Part shown: one piece after another, positions 41,070 through 48,806 of the stretch
Layout: every line of letters starts with the position of its first letter
Numbering within the stretch: position 1 is the first letter of the stretch
Source: Nocardia sp. alder85J
GTDB taxonomy: Bacteria > Actinomycetota > Actinomycetes > Mycobacteriales > Mycobacteriaceae
Direction: 5' to 3'
Assembly (NCBI RefSeq): GCF_020176955.2
Contig: NZ_JAIUCZ020000010.1
Location: 62,001-126,000 of the forward strand
DNA length: 64,000 nucleotides
Translations under genes and position numbers: made by a program
Notes under the pieces: model-generated
Seen by the model: the letters and a program-made list of their open reading frames with translations, nothing else
Databases searched by the model: none
What the model was told of the DNA's origin: nothing

Positions 41070-41099
41070 CGTGCGGGAACCGTGCACGGTTCCCGCACG
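41070..41099. promoter_or_regulatory. 30-bp perfect palindrome upstream of arcA
   Basis: Arms CGTGCGGGAACCGTG and CACGGTTCCCGCACG meet without a spacer, 48 bp before the arcA start. It lies where a repressor or activator would bind. It does not look like an ARG box. It could also be a terminator for opposing transcription, but no T-run follows. Confidence 0.55.
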
Positions 41100-41180
41100 T
41101 TGTGCATTGTGAACAGGGCCCGACCAGCGCGAGTGCACAGGAATGTCACAGCTTGTCCGAAACGCCCGGCCGACCAGGAA

Positions 41181-41200
41181 ACCTCGAGTAATATCGAGGT
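41181..41200 (+). promoter_or_regulatory. SoxR-type operator
   Basis: ACCTCGA-GTAATA-TCGAGGT, 7-bp arms and a 6-bp centre, matches SoxR/MerR operators (CCTCAA-n-TTGAGG in E. coli). It lies 108 bp upstream of the soxR-like gene. TTATGT after it could be a -10 box, giving the stretched spacer on which MerR proteins act. Confidence 0.7.
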
Positions 41201-41308
41201 TATGTCGAGAGGTCAGAGCGGGGTCCGGCCAACGGCGGGCGGTCCCCTTCGAGCGGAGCGAAGCCCCGGACCTTCCCGGGTGGAGCACCGCCGAGCGGAG
41301 CGAGGCCA

Positions 41309-41935
41309 TTGACGCATTCGCAGCCGTGGCAGGCGAAGGAACTCACCCCCGGACAGCTGTCCGAGCGCAGCGGGGTGGCCGTGTCCGCCTTGCACTTCTA
41401 CGAGCGCGAGGGCCTCATCACCAGTCGCCGCACCAGCGGTAACCAGCGACGATACGCCCGCGAGACACTACGGCGGGTGGCATTCATCCGAATCTCGCAA
41501 CGCGTAGGCATCCCCCTCGCCGAGATCCGCAAGGCCCTGGAGACCCTCCCCGAAGGCCGCACCCCCAACCGCAAGGACTGGGAGCGCCTGTCCACCACGT
41601 GGCGCGAGGACCTGGACCAACGCATAGAACAACTGACCCGCCTCCGCGACAGCCTCACCGGCTGCATCGGCTGCGGCTGCCTCTCCCTGGCCAGCTGCCG
41701 CCTGGTGAACGCCCACGACCACCTGGGCGACGAGGGCCCCGGCGCCCGAGTCCTGGACGTGAACCTCAACTGCGCCAAACCCGACTGCTCCCCCGACGAG
41801 CACACCTCCCCGGAACCCGCACCCCCCACGAACATCCCACCCCCACCCCTCCCCCCATCCCCACAGCTGACCTGCACAGCCGACAACATCACCCCCCAGT
41901 GCCACCCCGCCCCGTTCACCAATTCGCAGCCCTGA
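41309..41935 (+). CDS. soxR: redox-sensitive regulator SoxR with Pro-rich tail
   Basis: 208 residues. MerR-type HTH (LTPGQLSERSGVAVSALHFYE), dimer helix, then the 2Fe-2S motif CIGCGCLSLASC. SoxR senses redox-active compounds or superoxide and activates stress genes. Typical SoxR ends about 150 residues in; here a Pro/Thr-rich tail follows (PEPAPPTNIPPPPLPPSP), ending in bases that match the first units of the adjacent repeat array. The TTG start has GCGAGG upstream. A SoxR-type operator lies at 41181. Confidence 0.9.
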   Translation: MTHSQPWQAKELTPGQLSERSGVAVSALHFYEREGLITSRRTSGNQRRYARETLRRVAFIRISQRVGIPLAEIRKALETLPEGRTPNRKDWERLSTTWREDLDQRIEQLTRLRDSLTGCIGCGCLSLASCRLVNAHDHLGDEGPGARVLDVNLNCAKPDCSPDEHTSPEPAPPTNIPPPPLPPSPQLTCTADNITPQCHPAPFTNSQP

Positions 41936-42703
41936 CGCGCACGGCCCAACCATCCAGCCTGCTCACCATCCCAAAGACCCACCCCGCAAGCCCTTTCCCG
42001 GCTCACCCTCCAACTCGGTCACCAACCCACAGGCCGGAACCCCAATTCGTTGCGCCTCCCTACGGACCTGCGTCACCACAATGCAGGCCCGCCACCCACG
42101 TCACCCCGATTCGCGGTCACCAACTCGCAGGCCGGACATCCCAGTTCGTTGCCCACCCCACCTCCGAGCCCGTGCCACCAGCAGACAGCCCCGACACCCG
42201 GCCCACCCCGGTTCGCGGTCACCAACAGCAGGCCGGACACCCCAATCCGCTGCCCACCTCCCCATCGACCCGGTCACCCCCGAGCAGGCCCGGACCCTCG
42301 AGTTCTCTTCCCGCCCCAGCTCTCCAACGCGGTCACCCCCGAGCAGCCCCGGACCCTCGAGTTCTCTTCCCACCGCACCCTCCAACCCGGTCACCCCCGA
42401 GCAGGCCCGGACCCTCGAGTTTCTTTTCCCACCTCACCCTCCACCGCGGTCACCAACAAGCAGGCCCGGCATTCGGCCCGCCCGCTGAGGGCCCGGTCAC
42501 CACCGAGTAGGCATACCCCGAATGTTCTCGGCCCGTCTCGATTCTGGACTGACGGAGCGGGGGAGCGAAGCGGAGGAGCGGAGGAGGGAAGAATCGAGAC
42601 TCAGGGGCCGAGAACCCGCCGCAGCGAAGCGGAGGCCAAAAACACAGCCGGTCACCACCAAGACGGCCAAACCCTCATCCGCAACCAGACGCACTCCCGA
42701 CCC
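41910..42703. repeat. repeat array plus hairpin block, copy 1
   Basis: About eleven imperfect units of ~48-59 bp share a core GGTCACC-n(3-5)-GCAGGCC-GGAC. From 42297 units are 58-59 bp and include CTCGAG at 42297, 42356 and 42414. A 200-bp conserved block with a 21-bp-arm hairpin (42524-42615) and a tail to 42703 follows. The stretch from about 42120 is nearly identical to the inverse of 62961-63600. The strand is C-rich here. It fills the gap between soxR and the metG 3' end, beginning inside soxR. Confidence 0.85.
42524..42615. repeat. 21-bp inverted repeat block within copy 1
   Basis: GTTCTCGGCCC-GTCTCGATTC (42524-42544) pairs with GAATCGAGAC (42591-42600) and GGGCCGAGAAC (42605-42615), with a 4-nt TCAG bulge. 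The 46-nt interior is purine-rich, with GGAGCG and GGAGG runs. Confidence 0.85.
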
Positions 42704-42715
42704 GAACCCCGAAAC

Positions 42716-44266
42716 TCAGCTCTTCGGCTCCAGATACTTCGGAAACACCACCTCAGGTTCCGGCAACACAGTCCCCGCCACCAGCGGCGTACCGATATCC
42801 GCAAACGTCCGCCCGCTCAACCCCAGCAGATCCAAAATCTTCCCCGCAGACCCCGGCATCACCGGCTGAGCCAGAATCGACACGATCCGCAACACCTCGA
42901 GGGTGACATACAAAACCGTCCCCTCCCGCTCCACCTCACCGGCCTTGGCCAGCGCCCAAGGCTGCTGCGCCGAGAAGTACCGATTCGTCTCACCCAGCGT
43001 CAACCAGATCGCCTCCAACGCCAGATGCATCTGCTGCTGGTCGAATTCGGCCCGACACCGATCCAGCAACCCCCGAGCCCGATCGAGCAACTCCGTATCG
43101 TCATCGGTGAACAAACCAGGCGTAGGCACCAAGGACCCGAAATCCCGAGCGACCATCTTCAGGCTGCGCTGCACCAGGTTCCCGTACTCATTGGCCAGAT
43201 CACTGTTGATCCGCCCCACGATCGCCTCGTGACTGTACGACCCGTCCTGCCCATACGAGATCTCCCGCAACAGAAAGAACCGCACCGGATCCAGCCCATA
43301 AGCGTCGACCAGCGCCATCGGATCGACCACATTCCCGACCGACTTGGACATCTTCTCGCCCTTGTTGAACAGGAACCCGTGCACGAACACCCGTTTCGGC
43401 AGCGCCACCCCCGCCGACAACAGGAACGCCGGCCAGTACACGGTGTGGAACCGCGTGATGTCCTTCCCGATGATGTGCACATCCGCCGGCCAATACCGTT
43501 GGAACGCAGCCGAATCCAGATCCGGGAAGCCGACCCCGGTGAGATAGTTGGTGAGCGCGTCCACCCAGACGTACATCACGTGCGCGGGATCCTCCGGCAC
43601 CGGCACCCCCCAGTCGAAGGTGGTGCGCGACACCGACAGATCCTTCAACCCCGCCTTCACATAGCTGACGATCTCGTTGCGCCGGGTGGCCGGCAGGATG
43701 AAGTCCGGCTGCGACTCGTACAGCGCCAGCAACTGGTCCTGATACTTCGACAGCCGGAAGAAGTAGTTGGACTCCTCGCTCCACTCCACCGGCGTGCGCG
43801 TCTCGGCGGCGACCCGGGTGCCGTCCTCCAGCACGCTGGTCTCCTCGGCGGTGTAGAAAGCCTCGTCCCGGATCGAGTACCAGCCCGAATAGGTGCCCAG
43901 GTAGATGTCCCCGGCCGCCATCATCTTCTCCCAGATGGCGACGCTGGCCCGGGTGTGGTCCTCGTCGGTGGTCCGGATGAACCGGTCGTAGGAGATGTCG
44001 AGCACCTTGTCCAGATGCTGGAACACGTCCGAATTACGCCGGGCCAGCTCCTCCACCGGGATGCCCTCGGTGGCGGCCGTCTGCTGCATCTTCTGACCGT
44101 GCTCGTCGGTGCCGGTCATGAAGAACACGTCGTACCCGTCGAGCCGCTTGAACCGGGCGAGCGCATCGGCGGAGATGTACTCGTAGGCATGCCCGATGTG
44201 CGGCACGCCGTTCGGGTAGGCGATGGCCGTGGTGATGTAGAAGGCGGGACGTTCGGCAGCAGTCAT
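42716..44266 (-). CDS. metG: methionyl-tRNA synthetase
   Basis: 516 residues, the class I enzyme that charges tRNA-Met. HIGH is AYPNGVPHIGHAYEYI and KMSKS is KGEKMSKSVGN. The anticodon-binding helices (FGSLVPTPGLFTDDDTELLD) are present; there is no C-terminal EMAP-like domain, as in the short actinobacterial form. ATG at 44266. It corresponds to M. tuberculosis Rv1007c and diverges from tatD. The repeat block ends 12 bases from its stop. Confidence 0.97.
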   Translation of the reverse strand: MTAAERPAFYITTAIAYPNGVPHIGHAYEYISADALARFKRLDGYDVFFMTGTDEHGQKMQQTAATEGIPVEELARRNSDVFQHLDKVLDISYDRFIRTTDEDHTRASVAIWEKMMAAGDIYLGTYSGWYSIRDEAFYTAEETSVLEDGTRVAAETRTPVEWSEESNYFFRLSKYQDQLLALYESQPDFILPATRRNEIVSYVKAGLKDLSVSRTTFDWGVPVPEDPAHVMYVWVDALTNYLTGVGFPDLDSAAFQRYWPADVHIIGKDITRFHTVYWPAFLLSAGVALPKRVFVHGFLFNKGEKMSKSVGNVVDPMALVDAYGLDPVRFFLLREISYGQDGSYSHEAIVGRINSDLANEYGNLVQRSLKMVARDFGSLVPTPGLFTDDDTELLDRARGLLDRCRAEFDQQQMHLALEAIWLTLGETNRYFSAQQPWALAKAGEVEREGTVLYVTLEVLRIVSILAQPVMPGSAGKILDLLGLSGRTFADIGTPLVAGTVLPEPEVVFPKYLEPKS

Positions 44267-44324
44267 GATCCCACTACTGTAGTCGGCGTGCCTCGTACCG
44301 CTCGCGTGAATATCCTCCGACATC

Positions 44325-45152
44325 ATGGCAGGTAAACGACCCGCGCCGGAGGCGCCGGAACCGCTGTCCCCGCTCGTCGACGCGCACACCCACCTGGACG
44401 CCTGCGGCGCCACCGACGCGGAATCCGTTGCCGCGATGCTGGATCGGGCCGCCGCCGTCGGAGTCGGCCGGGTGGTCACCATAGCCGACGATCTGGACGC
44501 CGCCCGGTTCGCGGTCCGGGCCGCGCACTGGGATCCGCGCGTGTACGCCGCCGTCGCGCTGCACCCGACCCGGGCCGACGCGCTGGACGACGCGGCCCGC
44601 GCCGAACTGGAGCAGTTGGCCGCCGACCCGCGCGTGGTGGCCGTCGGCGAGACCGGGCTGGACTACTACTGGCCCGGCAAGCTGGACGGCTGCGCCGCGG
44701 TGGAGGAGCAGGTCGAGGGTTTCCGCTGGCACATCGATCTGGCCAAACGCGTGGGCAAGCCGCTGATGATCCACAACCGCGACGCCGATTTCGACCTGCT
44801 GACGGTGCTGCTGGACGAGGGTGCGCCGGAAACGGTGATCTTCCACTGCTTCTCCTCCGACGCGACCATGGCGCTGGCCTGCGTGGAACAGGGCTATCTG
44901 CTGAGTTTCTCCGGCACGGTGAGCTTCAAGAACGCACACGAGTTGCACGAGGCCGCGAAGCTGGTGCCGGACGAGCTGATCCTGGTGGAGACCGACGCCC
45001 CCTTCCTCACCCCGCACCCCTTCCGCGGCGCCCCGAACGAGCCGTACTGCCTGCCCTACACCGTGCGCGCGCTGGCCGCGCTGCGTGATCGGGATCCGGC
45101 CGAACTGGCCGAGTCGCTCACCGCGAACGCCGAACGGGTGTACGGGCTCTAG
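44325..45152 (+). CDS. tatD: TatD-family metal-dependent DNase
   Basis: 275 residues. Metal ligands fit DAHTHLD (HxH), VGETGLDYYW (Glu), MIHNRDADFD (His), FHCFSSDAT (His) and ETDAPFL (Asp). TatD enzymes act as 3'-5' exonucleases in repair or DNA turnover. It begins the conserved tatD-rpfB-ksgA-ispE order (Rv1008-Rv1011). A strong hairpin follows, so rpfB probably has its own promoter here. Confidence 0.95.
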   Translation: MAGKRPAPEAPEPLSPLVDAHTHLDACGATDAESVAAMLDRAAAVGVGRVVTIADDLDAARFAVRAAHWDPRVYAAVALHPTRADALDDAARAELEQLAADPRVVAVGETGLDYYWPGKLDGCAAVEEQVEGFRWHIDLAKRVGKPLMIHNRDADFDLLTVLLDEGAPETVIFHCFSSDATMALACVEQGYLLSFSGTVSFKNAHELHEAAKLVPDELILVETDAPFLTPHPFRGAPNEPYCLPYTVRALAALRDRDPAELAESLTANAERVYGL

Positions 45153-45163
45153 CCGCCGTCCTT

Positions 45164-45204
45164 CCGCGCCCCGATCCGACATGCGGATCGGGGCGCGGTT
45201 CATT
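45164..45204 (+). terminator. strong hairpin terminator after tatD
   Basis: A 15-bp perfect stem (CCGCGCCCCGATCCG with its complement at 45184-45198) and a 5-nt loop, followed by TTCATT. It lies 12 bp after the tatD stop. Confidence 0.75.
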
Positions 45205-45321
45205 ACGATGACCGCTGATCGTTATCGACTCGCGGTACCTCCATCGAATCGTTATGTGGAAACCGGCTGCTCCACGGCCTGTATTGCCGGGCCCCGACCC
45301 CCTCGTTATCGTGTTGTGACC

Positions 45322-46464
45322 ATGTCGCCGTCCCGGATGTCGCCGCTAGAGCGGATCAACTCCACCCGGTCGCCGCTGCTGTACGCGGCGATCGCGGCAT
45401 TGCTGCTGACCCTCATCGCGGGGGCGTCGCTGGCGATCGTCAGCAAGAAGACGGTGACCCTCGTCGTCGACGGTCAGAAGGTCACCCGGATCACCATGTC
45501 CGGCACCGTCCGTGGCGCGCTGAAGTCCGCGGGATTCGCCCTCACCTCACGGGACGCCGTCGTACCCGGCGGCGGTTCCGGGATCACCAACGGCGCCACC
45601 ATCACCTTCAACCGGGCCCGTCAGGTGACGCTCACCGTCGACGGCAAGCGGCAGATGGTGTGGACCACGGCGTTCACCGTCGCCGACGCGCTCGCCCAGC
45701 TGAAGATCCCCGACGACGTGTTCACCTCGCCGTCGCGGCCGACGCCGCTGCCGTTGCAGGGCGCCTCGCTCGCGGTGACCAGCCCGCGCACGGTGCAACT
45801 GGCCGACAACGGCGGGGCGTTCGGCTACGTGCGGCTGGCCGCGCCCACCGTCGGCGAGCTGCTCACCGTCGAGGGGACGCCACTGATCAATCAGGATTCG
45901 GTGGTGCCCGCCGCGGACACGCCGCTCACCGAGGGGATGAAGATCACCGTCACCCGCAAGCGGGTGGAGAACCGGGTGGAGCGGGAGGCGCTGGATCCGC
46001 CGGAGAACGAGATCGACGATCCGGACCTGAACATGAGCCGTACCGTCGTCGAGAATCCCGGCGTAGCGGGCGTGCAGGACGTGACCTACGCGGTGTCGAT
46101 CGTCAACGGCGACGAGGTCGGCAAGGATGTGGTCGGTAACAAGGTGATCGTGCCGGCCCAGGCCAAGACGGTTCGGCACGGCGCCAAACCGGGCACCGAG
46201 GTGCCGCCAGTGCGCGACGGCAACACCTGGGACGCGCTGGCGAGCTGCGAATCCGGTGGCAACTGGGGGATCAACACCGGCAACGGCTATTTCGGCGGGG
46301 TCCAGTTCGATCAGGGCACCTGGGAACGTCAGGGCGGCCTGCGCTACGCCCCGCGCGCCGACGAGGCGACCCGCGAGGAGCAGATCGCCATCGCCGAGGT
46401 GACCCGGTCCCGCCAGGGCTGGGGCGCCTGGCCGGCCTGCACCAGCCGCCTCGGCATCGGCTGA
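45322..46464 (+). CDS. rpfB: resuscitation-promoting factor RpfB
   Basis: 380 residues. An N-terminal membrane anchor (LLYAAIAALLLTLIAGASLA), three DUF348 repeats (KTVTLVVDGQKVTRITMSG is the first), a G5 domain and the Rpf lysozyme-like domain (WDALASCESGGNWGINTGNG). The catalytic Glu is in ASCESGGNW. RpfB cleaves peptidoglycan and supports exit from dormancy. ATG at 45322 is preferred; ATG at 45337 also possible. A 26-bp tandem repeat begins at the gene end. Confidence 0.95.
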   Translation: MSPSRMSPLERINSTRSPLLYAAIAALLLTLIAGASLAIVSKKTVTLVVDGQKVTRITMSGTVRGALKSAGFALTSRDAVVPGGGSGITNGATITFNRARQVTLTVDGKRQMVWTTAFTVADALAQLKIPDDVFTSPSRPTPLPLQGASLAVTSPRTVQLADNGGAFGYVRLAAPTVGELLTVEGTPLINQDSVVPAADTPLTEGMKITVTRKRVENRVEREALDPPENEIDDPDLNMSRTVVENPGVAGVQDVTYAVSIVNGDEVGKDVVGNKVIVPAQAKTVRHGAKPGTEVPPVRDGNTWDALASCESGGNWGINTGNGYFGGVQFDQGTWERQGGLRYAPRADEATREEQIAIAEVTRSRQGWGAWPACTSRLGIG

Positions 46465-46546
46465 TGCGCTGCCGCCTAGGCATCGGCTGATGCGCTGCCA
46501 CGTCGGCATCGGCTGATGCGCTGCTGCACCGGTTTCGGCTGATACC
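46451..46546. repeat. 26-bp tandem repeat at the rpfB stop codon
   Basis: Units at 46451, 46477 and 46503 share GGCATCGGCTGATGCGCTGC; a fourth partial unit runs to about 46546. The first unit encodes the last RpfB residues and the TGA stop, so the repeat extends the gene's end into the 3' region. Confidence 0.9.
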
Positions 46547-46548
46547 GG

Positions 46549-47310
46549 TTACATCAGGGCGCCGCCGTCCACACGGATCTCGCTGCCGGTGATGTAGCGG
46601 CCGTCCTCGGAGGCGACCATCGCCACCACACCCGCGACATCGGCCGGATCGCCGAGCATGCCGCCGTCGATCCAGCCGGTCAGCCGGGCCATCAGGCCCC
46701 AGTCGGCGTCGGCGGGCAGGGCGAGGTTCGAGGTGATGCCGGTGCTGATGCCGCCGGGCACGATGTTCACCGCCCGCAGGCCCTGCTTCACGTACTCCAG
46801 CGCCAGCGAGTGGGTGAACGCGTTGATGCCGCCCTTGGAGGCGGAATAGGCCGCCATGTACGGGTTCGAGCCGAAGGCCGCGGTGGAGGAGAAGTTCACG
46901 ATGACCGGATGGTCGGCCCGCAACAACGTGGGCAGCGCCGCCCGGCACATCAGGAAGGTCCCGGTCAGGTTGACGCCGATCACCTGATTCCACACCTCCA
47001 GCGACATCTCGTGGGTGTGCGCGGCGCGCATGATGCCGGCGGCGTTGACCAGCACATCCAATCCGCCCAGGTGGTCGGCGGCGGTGGCGCAGGCGGTCCG
47101 GGCGGAGGTCTGGTCGGCGATGTCCACCGGCACGGTCAGCAGCCGGTCGGCGTGGTCGGCCGCCGCCGCCGTGTCCTTCAGGCCCTGCTCGTCGATGTCG
47201 CCCGCGACCACCCGGGCGCCCTCCGCGAGCATGCGGAGCACGATGCCCCGGCCGATGCCCGACCCCGCACCCGTCACCAGTACCCGTCGTCCGTCGTGTC
47301 TGCCTTGCAT
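46549..47310 (-). CDS. SDR oxidoreductase, candidate KstR-regulon member
   Basis: 253 residues, classical SDR. Cofactor loop VLVTGAGSGIGRGI; Asp in VVAGDID favours NAD(H); NAAG in VLVNAAGIMRAA; Ser in NFSSTAAFG and YSASKGG for catalysis; C-terminal ITGSEIRVDGG is typical of dehydrogenases. ATG at 47310 with GAGGCAG upstream. A KstR-type site 41-54 bp upstream suggests a role in sterol or related lipid breakdown. It lies between rpfB and the lipase pair. Confidence 0.85.
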   Translation of the reverse strand: MQGRHDGRRVLVTGAGSGIGRGIVLRMLAEGARVVAGDIDEQGLKDTAAAADHADRLLTVPVDIADQTSARTACATAADHLGGLDVLVNAAGIMRAAHTHEMSLEVWNQVIGVNLTGTFLMCRAALPTLLRADHPVIVNFSSTAAFGSNPYMAAYSASKGGINAFTHSLALEYVKQGLRAVNIVPGGISTGITSNLALPADADWGLMARLTGWIDGGMLGDPADVAGVVAMVASEDGRYITGSEIRVDGGALM

Positions 47311-47350
47311 CGGTCTGCCTCTTTCGTCGCCGCGACCCCTCCCAGAAAAT

Positions 47351-47364
47351 TAGAACCAGTTTCA
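47351..47364. promoter_or_regulatory. KstR-type operator (TAGAACCAGTTTCA)
   Basis: Fits the recalled consensus TnnAACnnGTTnnA of KstR, the repressor of cholesterol catabolism in mycobacteria. AATT flanks both sides. It sits between the divergent SDR and lipase genes and could regulate both. No kstR gene is in the window. Confidence 0.6.
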
Positions 47365-47481
47365 ATTCTCGTCAACGACATCCCGCGTGCCATGCCGAAT
47401 GCCTGCGGTTTCCCGGTATTTGCCCCCAAACCCCGATACGCTTCGCCCCGAGTTTGCCGCTCCGGTGAAACGAGGTGTTCG

Positions 47482-48642
47482 ATGGGTAGATCGGGCAGGT
47501 GGAAGCGGAAGATCCTCACAGCAGCAACAGCAGCGGGTAGTGGACTGGCCGCGGTGGCGACACACACCATGGCCGCGCCACTGCCCGGCACCACCACGGC
47601 CGTGGTGGCGCAACCGGCCGGTTGGCACGGCATATCCAACGGTTCGATCATCGATTACTGGACGACCGCCTCGGACGGCGCCCTGCGACACGTCAGCGGC
47701 GCGCTGTTCGTGCCGTCCGGGAAGCCCCCGCCGGAGGGCTGGCCGATCATCGCCTACGACCACGGCACCACCGGACTCGGCGTCAACTGCGGCGGCATCA
47801 CCAATCCGGTGTACGGGTCCGATCGCGAGGACGAGTTCCTGCGGTACTTCCTGGCCCACGGCTTCGCGGTGGTCGCGCCCGACTACGTCGGACTCGGGCG
47901 GTTCGCCACCGGTCCGCATCCGTATCTGGAAATTCGCTCGGAGGCGGCGGCCACCATCGATCTGGTCCGGGCCGCCCGCACCGCGAACCCGCGGCTGTCG
48001 CGCACCTGGGCGACGTTCGGGGCCTCGCAGGGCGGCCAGGCCGCGCTCGGCACGGCCTGGGTGCAGCAGACGGTCGCGCCCGATCTCGACTTCCGCGGTG
48101 CCGTCGCCGACGACCCGGAATCCGATGTGGAGAAGCTCATCGTCGCCATCGGCGGACCGCATGTGCCGGACATCCCGCTGCTCACCGGCCCCACCACCGG
48201 ATTCGTCGCGATGATCCTGGCCGGATTGCGCGCCGCCCGGCCCGATCTGAACGTGAACGACTATCTGACCCCACTGGGCCGGGAACTGCTGGACGGGATC
48301 GGCGGGCTCTGCCTGCTCGACATCGCCGATCGCACCAAGGACATCAAGATCGGCACACTGCTGTCCCGGCCGCTCGGCGACGACGACTTCCGCAGCGCGA
48401 TCGAGGAATACATGGAGGTGCCGACCTCCGGCTACGACGCGCCGGTGTTGTTGCTGCTCAACGCAACCGACACGATCGTCCCGTCGCCGCTGCACGCGGC
48501 GCTGGCCGCGCAGATGGTGCTCGGCGGGGTCCGTCCGCAGATCGTCGTCGGCGCCAACCGGCACACCCACCTGGACGACCGGATGTGGGCCGCGCTGGAC
48601 GAGTTCCTCGACCGCATCGTGGCGACGCCGCCGCGGCCGTAG
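47482..48642 (+). CDS. secreted lipase (LIP family), copy 1
   Basis: 386 residues with a signal peptide (KILTAATAAGSGLAAVATHT). Hydrolase features: PIIAYDHGTTGLGVNCGG, VVAPDYVGLGRF, nucleophile elbow TFGASQGGQAALGTA and an Asp-His pair near the end (NATDTIVPSPLHA, NRHTHLDDRMWAAL). The fold matches secretory triacylglycerol lipases. ATG follows CGAGGTGTTCG. The next gene is a close paralogue. A KstR-type box is 118 bp upstream. Confidence 0.87.
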   Translation: MGRSGRWKRKILTAATAAGSGLAAVATHTMAAPLPGTTTAVVAQPAGWHGISNGSIIDYWTTASDGALRHVSGALFVPSGKPPPEGWPIIAYDHGTTGLGVNCGGITNPVYGSDREDEFLRYFLAHGFAVVAPDYVGLGRFATGPHPYLEIRSEAAATIDLVRAARTANPRLSRTWATFGASQGGQAALGTAWVQQTVAPDLDFRGAVADDPESDVEKLIVAIGGPHVPDIPLLTGPTTGFVAMILAGLRAARPDLNVNDYLTPLGRELLDGIGGLCLLDIADRTKDIKIGTLLSRPLGDDDFRSAIEEYMEVPTSGYDAPVLLLLNATDTIVPSPLHAALAAQMVLGGVRPQIVVGANRHTHLDDRMWAALDEFLDRIVATPPRP

Positions 48643-48806
48643 GGAGTGCGGGCCATCGTGGCGGTGTGCTCGTCGGGGTGCGGCCGGGATGCCCACGGGA
48701 CACGCGAGTTTCGGACGGTGCTCGCGTCCCGGGCGCGAAAGTTCACGGAGTTCTCACGAATGCCCGCTACGCTGCGCCGGTTCGTCCGCGGTGAGTGAGG
48801 TGTTCG

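Noticed and set aside
42050..44335. Long plus-strand frame over the repeat and metG
   Set aside because: It reads the C-rich repeat and the metG complement; no start signal and no family.
45153..45321. c-di-AMP riboswitch upstream of rpfB
   Set aside because: Such riboswitches occur upstream of rpfA-type genes, but no matching core was seen here; the main structure is a terminator hairpin for tatD.
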